A stretch of 64,000 nt of DNA, taken from positions 496,001 to 560,000 of the forward strand of contig JARCOQ010000012.1 in the NCBI GenBank assembly GCA_029207755.1, given 5' to 3'. Below the pieces are notes generated by a model. It was not told the origin of the DNA. It was given only the letters and a program-made list of their open reading frames with translations, and searched no databases. Position 1 is the stretch's first letter; each line of letters starts with the position of its first letter. Source of the stretch: Chamaea fasciata (lineage: Eukaryota > Chordata > Aves > Passeriformes > Sylviidae). Made by a program: the position numbers and the translations under genes. Positions 48,695-60,894 of this stretch are shown piece by piece.

Positions 48695-48719
48695 ACAGCC
48701 AGCCAGCCAGCCAGCCAGC
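48695..48719. repeat. (CAGC)n / (AGCC)n microsatellite
   Basis: About six tetranucleotide units, cagccagccagccagccagc, in intron 3. Confidence 0.93.
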
Positions 48720-49084
48720 ACGGTGTGCCCTTGGGTCTGAACCGCTGACCTCAGCAGAGCGGCTCAGGTTTCCAAACCCTCTTTTCCTCACGCCAAGCAG
48801 AGCTGATGCGGCAGCATGGGGTCCCCTCCGCCTCACCCGCAGCCCCTGTGCCTCAGCCCTGTACTCGCAGCAAGAACGCAAACAACCCCTCCAACCCTCA
48901 CAGCTGCTCCTCCACTTTTTATCTCAACAGAGCCATTCCTGGCGTTTCCCCCGTGCGCAGTGTGTGCACAGGGCAGCCCAGAGCAGGCTGCCCGGCACTC
49001 GCCCGTCCCTGCGGAACAGGACACCCGGGGGTCTCCCTGGCAGCTCCCAGCAGCCTGCGCTGGCATTCCGAACGGGGTCCATGA

Positions 49085-49215
49085 AGTCTGTTTAACCAGC
49101 ATGATGTGTGCAACAGAATCACAAAGAAACAGGCATTTAAAGTGACATCTGTTGGATTAATTAGCTGTGTAATTAGCCTCCCCTCTGTGGAGACAGGCTT
49201 TGTTACTGCTGCCTG
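49085..49215. promoter_or_regulatory. Candidate conserved noncoding element
   Basis: Core tggattaattagctgtgtaa followed by ttagcctcccctc: three TAAT/ATTA cores in about 25 bases, with a near-palindromic TTAATTAG. Confidence 0.27.
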
Positions 49216-49999
49216 AAACTTCCCCAGGTGATTTTCTTTGTATCCATCCTTCCCTGAGCACTCGCAGGAGCAGAGTGGGTGAGATGGGGCTGCGCTGTCT
49301 GAATGAGGCGCAGGAGACAGCCCAGAGGCCACGGAGCAGCTGAGGGGCAGTAACCGGCTCAGAGAACCCCAAATGCCACATCGCTGTGGCGGAACCCAAA
49401 CACGAATGTCCATCAGCCTGAGCACGTTCTGCTCACAGACGAAAGGCAGGGATACAAGTCAGGCACTTATATCCTCCCAATGAAAGCAGAACATCTCTGC
49501 CTCCTGCAACCAGCTCCCCACCTCCCCGGCCTGTGAGCCCAGAGCTGACACGGGGGTCACAGCAGGCTCAAACAGCTGGGGGACACAGCAGCCACTGCAC
49601 TTCCACCCGGGCCACGGCCAGCTCAGCAGAACAGAAAAATCCCAAGGTAATCTCCAGGACAAAGAGGAAAGCCGGGATCCCGGGAACAGCTGCCCTGGCT
49701 CGATGGCCAGATGCTGGTACCTCCCTGCCTTGAAGCAGAACAGAGGGATGCCGTGGGGGACAGCGTGCTGGGCTCTGCCCCGCAGCCCAGGGCCGTAGGT
49801 GCACAGCCTTGCCTCCCTGCCAAAGCCACCTGCAGCCAAGGACCTCCCGGCAGCTGCAGCCAGGCTTACCAGAGCCCGTCCAACCGTACCCCAAGGCTCA
49901 ACTTCCAGAGAACCTGTTGCACAAGTGCAACTTATTGCCTAATTTGACTTGCAGAACTTATTGCCCACGTCACAGTGCAGGAGCAGGATTTTTACAACT

Positions 50000-50130
50000 G
50001 GCAAGAAGGGGAAAAAGCCCATTATGGTATTAAGTTATGTATCATGCATACATTATTTATTGTAATTTAATGAATTCCCTATGAGATAGCAAACACAGAA
50101 CCTCCCATGCTGCTTCCATAGCAATTCTGG
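50000..50130. promoter_or_regulatory. Short AT-rich candidate element
   Basis: attatggtattaagttatg, atcatgcatacattatttat and ttgtaatttaatgaattccc in about 80 bases between GC-rich flanks. Confidence 0.25.
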
Positions 50131-50585
50131 GGACTTTGTTACAACAGCCTTTAGGAACAGTTCAGTTAAAGCTGGAGAAGGACGACACAGCGTCCTGCAG
50201 CCCAGTGCACTGGCACAGACAAACAGAAACCAGCAGTCCATGCCAGGTCACATTGAACAGCCCGGGGAAAGCACCTTGTGGGCCCCTTCCTGGCCTTCTA
50301 ACCAGCCCCCACCAGAGATGGATGCTAATGAATGCCCATCCATTATTTAATGAGGTCGTCGCCAGCAAGCCTACAGCCGCAGAACTGGTGCTTGGCCAGG
50401 GCTGGTACCCAAAGCACTGAAAACCTGACCCTGCCCAACTAGGAAAGGAGCTAAGAGCATTCTGAGGTCTTCGAGGCATATTCCTGTGTTGAGGAATCCA
50501 TCTGGTCCAGGCAGCTGGACTCAAAACACAGACTGAAATGCCAACTGAGCTCTGGGTTCCAGCCCAGGACAAGAGGCCGTGAGCT

Positions 50586-50900
50586 GCCAACCTTGGGGAT
50601 AACAAAGGGCATGAATGCAGGTGACACCAGCCAGGTGAATGGGCACTGGGAGACACAGCAGGAACAGGGAATTGCCAACCTCTTGGACAGCAAAGGAGAT
50701 GGGAGACCAGTAACACCAGCAAGGTGGATGGACAGGAAGACAGGGGCAGGAGCCAAAGACCTGGAGACTTGTGCCTGGGTAGACTATGAGGATATAAAAG
50801 CCCAGGTGCTCTTTTACTGGGGGTTTTTCCTCAGAGGCACCAGCTCAAACTGTTTCTCTACTGCTACACTAGGAACAAATGGCTGAGACCGTGCCATGGG
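50586..50900 (+). mobile_element. Possible decayed LTR with repeated upstream segment
   Basis: Two imperfect direct copies of about 85-90 bases lie side by side: one from ccaaccttggggataacaaa, the next from ccaacctcttggacagcaaa. Both contain a 'acaccagc-aggtg-atgg' core. About 30 bases after the second copy comes gatataaaagcc (TATA-like, about 50791-50802). Repeated upstream segments followed by a TATA box are typical of LTR U3 regions. I see no primer-binding site, clear TG/CA ends or poly-A signal, so this is only a suspicion. Confidence 0.22.
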
Positions 50901-52599
50901 AAACGTGGTCTGCCTGGGTGAGTGGGGGGTGTAGGGAGTCCTGCAGGACCCATCCGGCCCCCGGGGCCACCACCGGAGGGGCTTCGGCCCCAGCGTGGAG
51001 CGTGGGATCCTCAGGGGGAACACTCAAACACAGCTCTTCAGCACAGGCTTTGAGCCCTGCACCGCAGCGCCACTTGCCTGCTTCAGCCTCACACCAAGCT
51101 GCCTCTCAGCTCCTCTGCCTCCTTGCTCCAGCACTCCTAAACCCTGACTTGTTCCAGTCCTACCAGCTCGCCTTCAACTGTGTGTGTTGGGTATCTGCAG
51201 GATGTGGGAAGCGACCCTGACAAACATGCTGCGATAAGACCCTGCCAACCATACTGGGCTAAGACCCCAGGACCAGCTGGATGAGGCCACAACAAACAGG
51301 CCCATTTCCTGTCCTGGACAAGCATCTTCTGGGTTCTCCTGACTGGAGCTTCCCACAGCAGAGCTAAAGCTGCAGGCAGGAGGGTAAGTGGATGTCTACC
51401 CCTCTGCTCACAGCAGCTGATCACCCAGAAGACAATGCCAGCCTTTTGGATCTGGACCAGCATCTCTCCCTCCAGGCTCTCCTCTGCAGAGCAGCGACCG
51501 CCCACACCTGCCTGGGAGGGACAGTGGGGCAGTGACAGCTCATAGCACCAAGGCAAGCTCTGCCAGAGCCAGGCACCCTGCACCAAAGCTGCGGCCAGAA
51601 CCCCTCTGGCCTGTCCCTGAACATCCCAACAACAAGCATCACCTGACACGGGAAAGTTCCTGCTTGGAAATTTAAATACTCATCCACATGGTCCAAAACT
51701 ACCAGGACAAAAGAATGAACCATGAACACAGACAGAACTGGCATCACGCACAGGAAAGGGTCAGATGCACACCGACACTCCACCAACACGGTGACACCTT
51801 GTTTTCAGAAGAGGTTGAGAACAGCTTTGCAAGACCCTCCCCGCCCTGTGCTGAGCCTCTCTCCCAGCTGACCCACAGCTCTGGGTGAACAGGGAGAGCC
51901 CAGACCCACTGCAGCTGCTCTGCCCATGGGCTGCTCCACAAGCCAGGAAAAACTCAGCTTATATAGATTAAGATAAAGCTCGACAAGGTGTTTTTCTGTT
52001 CGATTTTTTTTTGTCTTGAGTTTGGTTTGTTTAGTTGGGTTTTGTAGCCCATTCTCACAAATATTTTGAATTCTAAACCCCATCTGACCAAGGGGTTTTA
52101 GCTCCACGTTCTGGGGAGCTCCTGCTTCCTGCTGTGTGACCAGGGCTCCTGTTCCAGCTGCACTCTCACTCCTTTGTTATTTACGTTGCTTTTACAGGCT
52201 GGTTTCTTTACTAAGCTGCTGGCTGCACATGGCTCAGCACTTACTGGAAAACTTGAAAGAAAAACCTAAGTGACAGAGGCCCATAAATAAAACATAGAGC
52301 AAGCAATGCTGTGTGCTCTCAGCAGTTCTGATTCCAACCCTTTCAAAAAGCAGTGCAGAGAAAGGAAAAGTTCTGTGATCCTGCACTAACAGGCTTTGGT
52401 ATTCAATACCTAAAGGAAGGTAAAGACGTCTTTTAATGCCAGGAGAAATCCGTCACTCAGAGGAATGTGTAACCTCATGAGGGAGGTGTCTTAAAGGGTT
52501 AAACTGGTATGGAGAACTTTTTATATTAAAATACTTGTCAACCCCAACAGGACCAAAGGTACTGGATCATAAGGGTCCGTCCTTCTCACACTGGCAGTT

Positions 52600-53060
52600 C
52601 ATAAACTCCTTTCCCTATGAGTTTATCCAAGACTAGAGGATGCAGATTTGAATTAAAGGTTTTGGAGACCACCTTTAAAAACAACTTTGTAGGGAGACTT
52701 AAATGAGTATTTATTTCCCTTGTGAAGCTGCCACTGGAATTTGTCTTAAACCTTGTAGGAAATCAGCTCAAAGTCCCTCATATGCTGTAATTTAAATGGG
52801 CTTCAGGCACAATTTGTGTTGCTCAAGAGTGTAATTCAGAGCTCTGATGCTGCATCTGTATTCCAAGAGATAAACTTGCAAAAATAAAGCCAAAACACAC
52901 TGAAGGCAGACGGCGAGTAAATCAAAGGTTAAATAGAGCTCTAAATCTCCTAATGAGCATGACAGACTTTCTGTGAGCAACTTTACCCCAAGAACCTTAA
53001 AAGGCAGAGATGGGAGGAAGTTTGTGATAAAAATCAAACCCCAGACACGTCTCCTTTTGC
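52600..53060. promoter_or_regulatory. Candidate conserved noncoding element
   Basis: Includes gctgtaatttaaatgggctt, agagtgtaattcagagctct, gcaaaaataaagcc, gtaaatcaaaggttaaatag and ctcctaatgagcatgac. The aatcaaagg core matches the TCF/LEF motif class. Confidence 0.3.
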
Positions 53061-53459
53061 CCACGACATCATCTGGGTATTTCAGAACTGAATCAGCCCA
53101 GCTCCTGGCAGCCCCAAACGGAGCTCTCCCTGGGCTGGAGCTGGGCTGGTCCCCAGAGCTTTCCTACACTGAAGTCCTGCAGGGAACATCTCCTGTCAGC
53201 CAAGTGATGGGATGAGAAGACTCTCAGCTTGACCTTACTGCAGAATTATGGCAAGACAAACCCACACCAATCCAAATGCAGCAGTATTTTATTAAACCAG
53301 TAATTTCCTTAGCACTGAAATTTATGAAATTCACAAATTCTCCTCCACCCTGAACTCCTGTGTCAAGCCAACTCCAAAGTCAAAGGTCTCTACCCAAATC
53401 ATTCCAGCCATCTGCCAGTCCTGCAACTTTCTCTGGTATCTTCTAGGGGGTTTTTTAAG

Positions 53460-54090
53460 CCTTCCTAAAACAATCTAAATTGAACGCAGTATTGAACCCT
53501 CAGACCAAGTGAGGATTTACACAGTCCACGTATTATCCCCTTGCCCTTCTGCATCCCACTGATCACTGAGGCAATGCCTTCAAAAAGACTGGCAAATATC
53601 CCACATCCTGCTCGCAGGAAGAACAACTTTAGCCCCCCTTTTTTGTGTTTTCTTCTTTTTCTTTTTAAACATGTGGGGAAGCAGGAAGCCTAGCCCCCAT
53701 CCCTCCTCTAGGGTTGTCTGCCCCCCATCCCTCTAACACTGTGACACCAAATTCCATCAATCATTTCCTGTGAAATACTTCATGTTGTAAAGTACTTCTG
53801 CAACTGTCCCAGCTTTTCAGCTAAGTGGTCCACTCTTTTTACCTTATAGCCGATTTTTAAATTTGCCCTTTAACTCCATTTTTGGATCACTTACAAACAC
53901 AGAAACCCCTATATCTTTCCAATCCTGTTTCTCCATCCTAGAAAGTTAGTTTTTATTTTACCTTCTGTTTCACATCCTTCACCTCCCTACCCCTGCCCAG
54001 ACCTGGGCCCAGCACTACTCTGAAACATGTTATCCTTCCAGTTTGTTCGTGGAGAATCTTATCAAAGACGCTGGGAATCCCCTGTCCCCG
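53460..54090 (-). mobile_element. Possible ancient CR1-type LINE fragment
   Basis: Scattered matches in the right order to the reverse complement of CR1 ORF2/3' sequence: aattgaacgcagtattgaa and aagtgaggatttacacagt, then ttggatcacttacaaacaca, then gtggagaatcttatcaaaga. In younger CR1 copies these correspond to the 'acacagtattc-aggtg', 'ggatcat-tacaaa' and 'cttatcaaa' segments. The intervening sequence is too decayed for me to align, so the borders are rough. Confidence 0.35.
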
Positions 54091-57000
54091 CAGCCCAGCC
54101 CTGCCTGTAGCCTGGCTGGCTCCTTCCAACAACTGAGTGCTGCAAGAACCTCACTTCCAAAAGTCTGCTTTTCCCCTTCCTAATCCACATGCCTCCTCGG
54201 ACTTTTCTATTACGGTTTCTTTCAATTTGCTGACTCAATGCTTTGCAGTTTCTGGCGCACATTACTGCCAGGAGCCTCTGCCCCCTCCTGTGGGGCTCCT
54301 CCAGAACTCTTCAGAGCAGAGTCCTGCCAAGTCAGTGACTTCTTCCTCCATGGCTCCTCCACGTGAGACCACCCTTCAGGATTCATCCTCCATGCAGAGG
54401 TACCTTTCAATTCTGCTCTTAAACACAGGAGAAGAATTCTCTCCTCCTTCCCCTCCCTGTAACACTGGCCTTCTCTTTCCCCACCTCCACATGCAATACT
54501 TTCCTATTTGATCACATCGGACTTTCCGTGGACTTTGGCCAGGTTTCCCCTGCTCTGTTTTCTCAGGGGTTGTTACATTTAACACAAACACCCAAGGTGC
54601 TTTTGGTAACTCCTCTGTGACCTACACACATCACACCCTTCACTGTATCCAACGGTAGCTCACCCATTTTTACATAATTTTAACTCCAAAGTCAGCTACT
54701 ATTAGAGAAGGTACTCTTTTCGCCTGGCTCTGTTACGGAAGGACACTGAATTTGAATACATCACCATCGTTCTGTAACTACATCACATACAATATTCCAC
54801 GCACCCTCAGGGATTAAAGCTTTTTGGGGATTTTCCAGCAGGTTTCTTTGAGAATCCCGTGACCAGCAAAGGAGACACAAGCTCCTGTGGGAGAGGCACG
54901 ATGGGCCAGCGCTGCTCCAGGGTGGAACTGAGCCCTTCTGCTGGGTGAGCAGCTGCACATCCTCCTTCCCTTCCCACAGGTCAGCTTTGCTTCTGCCCCA
55001 GCCAGCGCAGACCCACAGTTCCATCACCACGAGCACCATGAGCGCTGATGTTAAAGAGTCATTCTCCTGCACACTCTGCATCTCCAGCTAACAAAGAGCC
55101 TCTATGCACGGCACCATGTAACCCAAACCCTCTCCTTCTGACTCCCTGTTCCCTGAAAAAGTGAACTCAGCACTTGGAAACACTGAAAAGGAAGACACTG
55201 AATGAACTCATTGAAGGCACTTGCTGGCAGTCTGGCCAGCAGTGTGTTTCTTCAGTAGTTCTTTGTTTAAACTTCTTCTGAGCTGCACATTCTGAACTAG
55301 AGATTGTCAGGAAGTTGTAGGAAATGTCCAAACCTGGCTCCTTCTCAAGCAGATTAATTCCTTCTGCAAACTCCACCTGTGCAGTAGACTGGGAACTCGT
55401 GCCCAATCTCCTCCAGATGTGTGGAGCTGCTGCTCTGCCTGGTGCCAGGCTCTGTGGCCACGAGGAGACAAGCCAGGGCTGCTGCTCCAGGGAGCTGCAC
55501 TTGTCTCTGCCCCTGCTCACGACCACCCTGTCACCCAGCCCATGTCCCAGCTACGGGAGGAAGGGTCTTCAAACCCACCATCTACCTCCAGCCACAACAT
55601 CCACCTCAAAAATGTAATGTTCTTCAGGGAGTTCTTCAGGACATGAACCTCCTCAGTCACCCAAGGTGGCCAGCAGTCACCGGAGAGGCACAGGCACCAC
55701 GTTCCCCCACCAAGTGCCAGATAAACAACAGGATTTCCACTTTAGTCAGAGAATTTTAGGGGGACAGCAAGGATTTGGGAGTACACAACAATAAGGGAAA
55801 GGTTGGCTACCAGAGCCTTCCAGCTTTTCGCCATTCCTCTCCCCTTACCCCTGACAGGGACGAGGCCGATAGAAGCTATTGCGATGAGCAGGATGAAGAT
55901 GGCAGCAGAAGACCAGACCTTCCCCCCTGGCACTGGGAGTGTTGCAGGAGAAGACTAAAAGGTTCACCCGACTGCAGACTGCCAGTGTCTCCACATCACA
56001 TTTTCTGGCAGCAAGTAACACTGACAGAAGTGGCACTTGGACAATGCAAGCAGCCAATAACATGTGATTTAGGAAAAAAATGGCAAAAGCAGCAGAATAA
56101 GGAGGATTGTGTGTGATAAGCCCAGTGTGTGCTCTCACCCAGCAGCATCTGGAGAGGATTTTCTCCAGCAGGCAGGGAAGAACTCGATTACATCCAGTTA
56201 ACTGTGCTCTAAACTGATTATGCATGTGCCAGGCTAATGGATTACATTAGCAAGAGGAAAAATAACATCCAATCAATCTCAATTTACTGCAGACCACACC
56301 AAGGCCTGAGAGAAGAGAAACCATTCTGTGAACTCCCCCCAGTGCCGCTGCATCCCTCCAGTTCTCAGCAGAGCCGTGGCGCGGCAGCTGCCCGAGGACC
56401 GGAGCGCCCTGCTCACGCCTCCTCCACTACATCCGTCCCTGATTCCAGCCGTGCCACAGCAACACAGCGTGAGTGCAGCCCTCCACCAGCCTCTGCTCCC
56501 AGCTTCATCCAACCGTACTTGAAGGCCAATACATGGAGCATTCCAAAGGAATCCATTACTCTGAAACACGTTATCCTTCAGCTGGCGTTTCACTGCTGTT
56601 GTGTCAGAGGCACCACAGGGCTGCAGCAGCACTGAGACTGCCCAGGCCTCTCACAAACCTGAAAACCGACAATTCCTCTTTGCCCGCCCAAGGAAAACAT
56701 CCTAGGAATCTTTATTACAAGAACCTATGCCTGTCCCTTGATGCTGGCGGGATTTTTTTCCCCCCTTTTCTTTCCCCTCAGCGAGAGAATTCCAGTGCCC
56801 TCAATTGTTTTTCCCCACTGGAACCCACTGTAGAGGAAGGGCCTGGACAAAGAAAACTTTAAACCTTTGCAATGTATACTTAAAAGAACAAGATTATATG
56901 TAAAAAGCTGTAATACAGCTTTCAAACAACTCTCTTGTGCCCCAAACTGACCTCCACAGAGGAGATTCAGTTCCATCAGCTGGGTTCTTGAAGTCTCATG

Positions 57001-58466
57001 GGGACTGTCCCGCCCCCAGTTTCCAAGCTGAGTAACTCCCTCAGGTCTCCTGCACACCAGAGAGCAGAGGTGTATGTGCAGACCTGATCATTTCAGGAGC
57101 CAGATTCTGCTGCGTGAGGCTGGATCCCACCTCAGGATGGAACAAGCGCTGCCACAGCCATCCTGGCCTCAACAATGAGCCCAGAGAACCACAACGCTGC
57201 TCTGGGCAGCTCCCCAACAGCTCCAGGTAGGTCCAGCAACCACAGCTCATGGTAAACCTTACATGATGCTCCTGGTTATCGCCTTCCTCCCTGAATTTGC
57301 TGGAACTGTTAATTCCCAGGAAAAATCTGCCTATACTGTGATGTGGGTGGGTACTACTGAGCTCAATGTCAGGTTCTTAAATTCCTGTTACATAAAGAAA
57401 AGTTTTCAAAAAAATAATTGACAGGTGCAAGGTACACTCTGTGTGTATATAAAGAAACCTCAGCATATTTGGGGGAAAGCAGGAAGAAAAGGATGACGAC
57501 AGAAAGAATAAAAAAAAAAACCTGTGAGGAATGAGCAGACAATGAGCGGGAGAACACGTGTGAATGGAGGGGATGCGGCTGCTGAGATTTATGGCAATTC
57601 GTACCTGATTGTTCATACTAAAGCTATTATGGGATGATTAGAGAAAAAGGTGAAGCTTTAAGTCCAGTGAAAATCAATAGAAACGTCTGGAGCAATTCTG
57701 CTGCACGAGTGAAAGGACTATTTACTGTATCCGGAGCTCCTCTTGGGTTACAGCCCACAGGGTTTGGGCCAGCAAGGGGAGGGGGCTGGGGACGAGACGA
57801 ATGAGACAGGAAAGAGAAGATGGTTATAATGGTTATAAAGACAACACAGAACGAGGGGGGGTGGGAGGAGAAGTAAAGACAACAAGATGGGAGTGACAGC
57901 CCAAACACCGCTGCGGATGAGAACACGCAGTGCCTCCAAGGCGCAGGGCCACGCTCACGGCTCCTCTTCCAGCCTCCCCCTTGCCCAGCACCCAGCAGTG
58001 CTTTGCTTACAGATCCCAGCGCGGACCTACACAGAGCACAGCTGCACTGCAGCGATGGCTCTTCCACCCGCCCAGCGCCAGGACCAGCACACGGACCGCA
58101 CTGAAAGCCCCAAGTGACACAAAGTGACAGGCTCGTATGGGAAAGGGCCAGCAAACCACAGACAAATGTCACCCTGCACAACTTTTCCAACAGTGATTGC
58201 TCAATTTCTGTGCAGAGTATCACAGCCGCAGTGCCGCAAGACACACAAGCCCCCTCTCAGGCGCTGTGGCACGAACATCTACTGGTCTGAAGCCTGGACA
58301 GCCACAGTCACTAACAGAACACAGGCTGAAGAACTGCAGCATGCAGTGAGATTGAGTGCCAACGGAGAGCTCTCGGCAGCTTATCTCCAAAGGGTCACAA
58401 TCCACTGCGGTTCAACATAGATTTTCCCTGGAAAATGAAAGGAGGTGAAGCAAAGCCAACCCTTAC

Positions 58467-58963
58467 CTTATAGAGCTTCAGGCTGGCCTCGTGCCGCGAG
58501 TTCACGGTGTGAAGACGTAGCTTCTCCAGACTGTTGGTGTAGTAGTCACAGGCGTTGCATTTCAGATGGACTGGGTTCCCAATGGCCACACACTTGAGCC
58601 TCCATTCGTTGGCTTTGCCCCCCTCCTTGATATGTGCCACCAGCTGGTATTTCTGCACGTGCTTGTCTGTCTTACAGTGGAGCTGGAAGTTGGCCTTGAG
58701 CTGCGTGTTGTAGCGGCACAGCTTGCACTGGTACGAGTCCCCCATCACCGCCTTCCACTCGTCCTCGGGGAGGCTTCGCTCCACGTTCATGTGAAGGCCC
58801 AGCATGTCCAAATTATCTGTGGTGAACTTGTTGCACACAGCACACTGGAAGAGCTTCAGCGACGGGTCATTTGTTTGTGTGAAACTTTCACCCAGGTTCA
58901 TGAGCTCCTCAGACACCAGCTGTCCACCGCCCAGCCGCATGTCCAGCGGGATCTCGCCACCCA
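58467..58963 (-). CDS. ZFHX3: ZFHX3 exon 3, residues 900-1065
   Basis: The exon starts after a long pyrimidine tract and gcag (acceptor AG at 58965-58964) with TG, completing Val900, then [13 protein letters not shown]. It carries three finger motifs: C940/C943 with H957 (the last ligand is irregular, HMNVER), C979/C982/H995/H1001, and C1035/C1038/H1051/H1057. The spacing and residues match ZFHX3 closely and look nearly unchanged across vertebrates. It ends LKLYK|gtaagg (donor GT 58466-58465), a phase-0 border. Two in-frame methionines near the beginning (M908, M921) are relevant because mammals make a shorter ZFHX3 isoform lacking roughly the first 900 residues. On the genomic strand the frame reads past both ends, but the consensus splice sites define the exon. 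Confidence 0.96.
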
Positions 58964-60894
58964 CTGCACAAAGAAAAAAGGGGAAGAAGAGGTCAGAAAG
59001 GCCGAATTCCTGCCAGAAGATAAACACAGAGCAGAACGTAAGCTGCTCCCAAGTGCCACCTGTGTACCCACAAACACACAGTGAGGCCACACGCTGCTGG
59101 TGTCTCCCTTTGCCCACTCCTCTGTGCTGCTGGTCTGCACCAGAGCTGAAGAAAAAAGTTATTGCAGCCAGCATAGGAGGCTGGGAATGGACTGCTATCA
59201 CCCTTGCTACCTTCTTGCAGAAGGATCATCCAGCCCTCTGCCCATCAAAGGTGGCAAGAAAATCCCACAGACTCTGACAGATGAAGAATTCCATAGCACC
59301 ACACTGAAAGATTCTGTGGCTATTTCAAGAGCAGCATTAACGCTTCATTCTGTTTTTTCTTGCCTCCCTGGAGAAGCAAATGCTACCTCATGCAATAGCA
59401 AAGCACAGTCCCTACCACATAAAACAAAGGTCAACAGTCACGAGCCCAGGTGATGGCTGCATCACAGGGAGGTCACCACACTGCTATCACAAGTTGGCAA
59501 CAGTGCAGAACTTGGCATGAACAGAAACAACCTGAGAAGTGCCACTCCTGCACTGTTATATCTCATCTCTTGTCCAAGAGCTCAAAATGGTGAAGAATCT
59601 TCTAAAAACAGTTTTGACAAGGTAAAGACAGCAACTAATAAAGAGGGTGCGAGAGCATGTCAGGGAGAGCCAGGAGGACCCTGTGTTTGCCAACTCTTCA
59701 AACCAGATCTCAACTCAGCTCACTCACAGCTACTGAGCACAACAGACTCCTGCTCACACCAGAGCACCTGAGAGATGCTGATGGAGAAAATCTGAACAGG
59801 CACAGAGATAAACCAGGAGCCCTGTGCCACTCCTTTTCCGTTTTCAAGACATTCATGCTCCTCCTACAGCTTTTTGGTATTTTACCTTGATTTGACGTCA
59901 CAGCTCAGCTTATCAATTCTACGAAAGGAACCAGGTCAACAATTCCTCAATTAATCAAAAAGAGATGTTATTTCCTTAAGTTTTCATTTCCTATGTTGCA
60001 ACTTTTTTGCTGAGAAGCAAATGCTCTTTAAGGCACTCTCACCTGAACTCACCATGCAGGAAAAACCCAAAAACAGACTCTTCTGAATTATTAATGTTCT
60101 GCTCAGTTTTGGACCAAAGTGTAAGAAAGATCTGCTTCACTTCTCGGCGTGTATATCCGAGTCAAAAGGGCCAACCTGGTGTCAAGTGCTCATTAACACA
60201 GGCAGGGCCTCCCTCTGCAGCCCTCAGCGTGAGATTTGCAACCGTCAAGTGCACAGTTCACAAACTGCTCTCCAGGCAGCTCTTGGACATCCAAGGCCCT
60301 GCCATTTTCTTTAGGGGCTTCAGTTAAAACACTCTCAACTTACTACAACTGCCCCACGCTTCCGGATGGGGAGGGGCTCTGAGCTTCCAAAGCCTCCAAT
60401 CCCATCTGTCGCTGGCAGCAGAGGAACACCACCCCTTCCACCCCTCTCAAACCTGCTTACCTTGTCTTCTCAAGGCAACCCAGCGTGGAACAAACCAACC
60501 CCGAACAAATACACCTGCCTTTGGGAGTGCCGGCAGGTGACTGCACCCCCTCTCAAAGCTATCCACCAAACTATTCCCACTCCTCACCAAACCCAGGAGG
60601 AGTTCTCAGGAAACACTGTAGTTAGGATGCTTTCCACAATCAGGAGAACATTCAGCGCCATGGCATCCGTAACTCGTGTCTGCTGTTCCATTAACTCCCT
60701 ATGAAAACTCTTGGAAAATGTACTAGAAAAGCCACAAGATGAAGAAAAACCGCTCTGGGTGAAGACAGATGAAAAATCTGCACTGTGCAGCCTCCATCCT
60801 CGACCACCACACAAAGGCAGCTCATGGGGCCACAGTGCCAGACCCCTTTGCTGGCTCTCTCACATGAACACGGTGGAAACCCCTTCAGCCTCAC
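58964..60894 (-). other. ZFHX3 intron 2
   Basis: 1,931 bases between GTGAGG and a T-rich acceptor (ttttttctttgtgcag). I see no recognisable mobile element or RNA gene. There is no CpG-rich segment, so this intron does not obviously hold an alternative promoter. The mammalian short isoform starts in or just before exon 3, so any alternative first exon for it would be expected here or further upstream. Confidence 0.85.

Larger units (their letters stand above)
33687..58466 (-). other. ZFHX3 intron 3
   Basis: 24.8 kb between GTAAGG and ttctccacag. Listed separately: the 44.9-46.7 kb minisatellite, an old CR1 relic at 53.5-54.1 kb, a possible LTR at 50.6-50.9 kb, an AGCC microsatellite at 48.7 kb and several AT-rich candidate elements (34.9-35.2, 39.5-39.9, 42.9-43.1, 46.8-47.0, 47.6-47.9, 49.1-49.2, 50.0-50.1, 52.6-53.1 kb). 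The remaining stretches (35.3-39.5, 39.9-42.8, 43.2-44.8, 47.0-47.6, 51.0-52.5, 54.1-58.4 kb) are moderately GC-rich sequence with stop codons in every frame at short intervals. I see no gene in them. Confidence 0.9.

Noticed and set aside
58566..59084. Plus-strand frame of 172 codons across exon 3
   Set aside because: Antisense of a conserved coding exon; no independent features.
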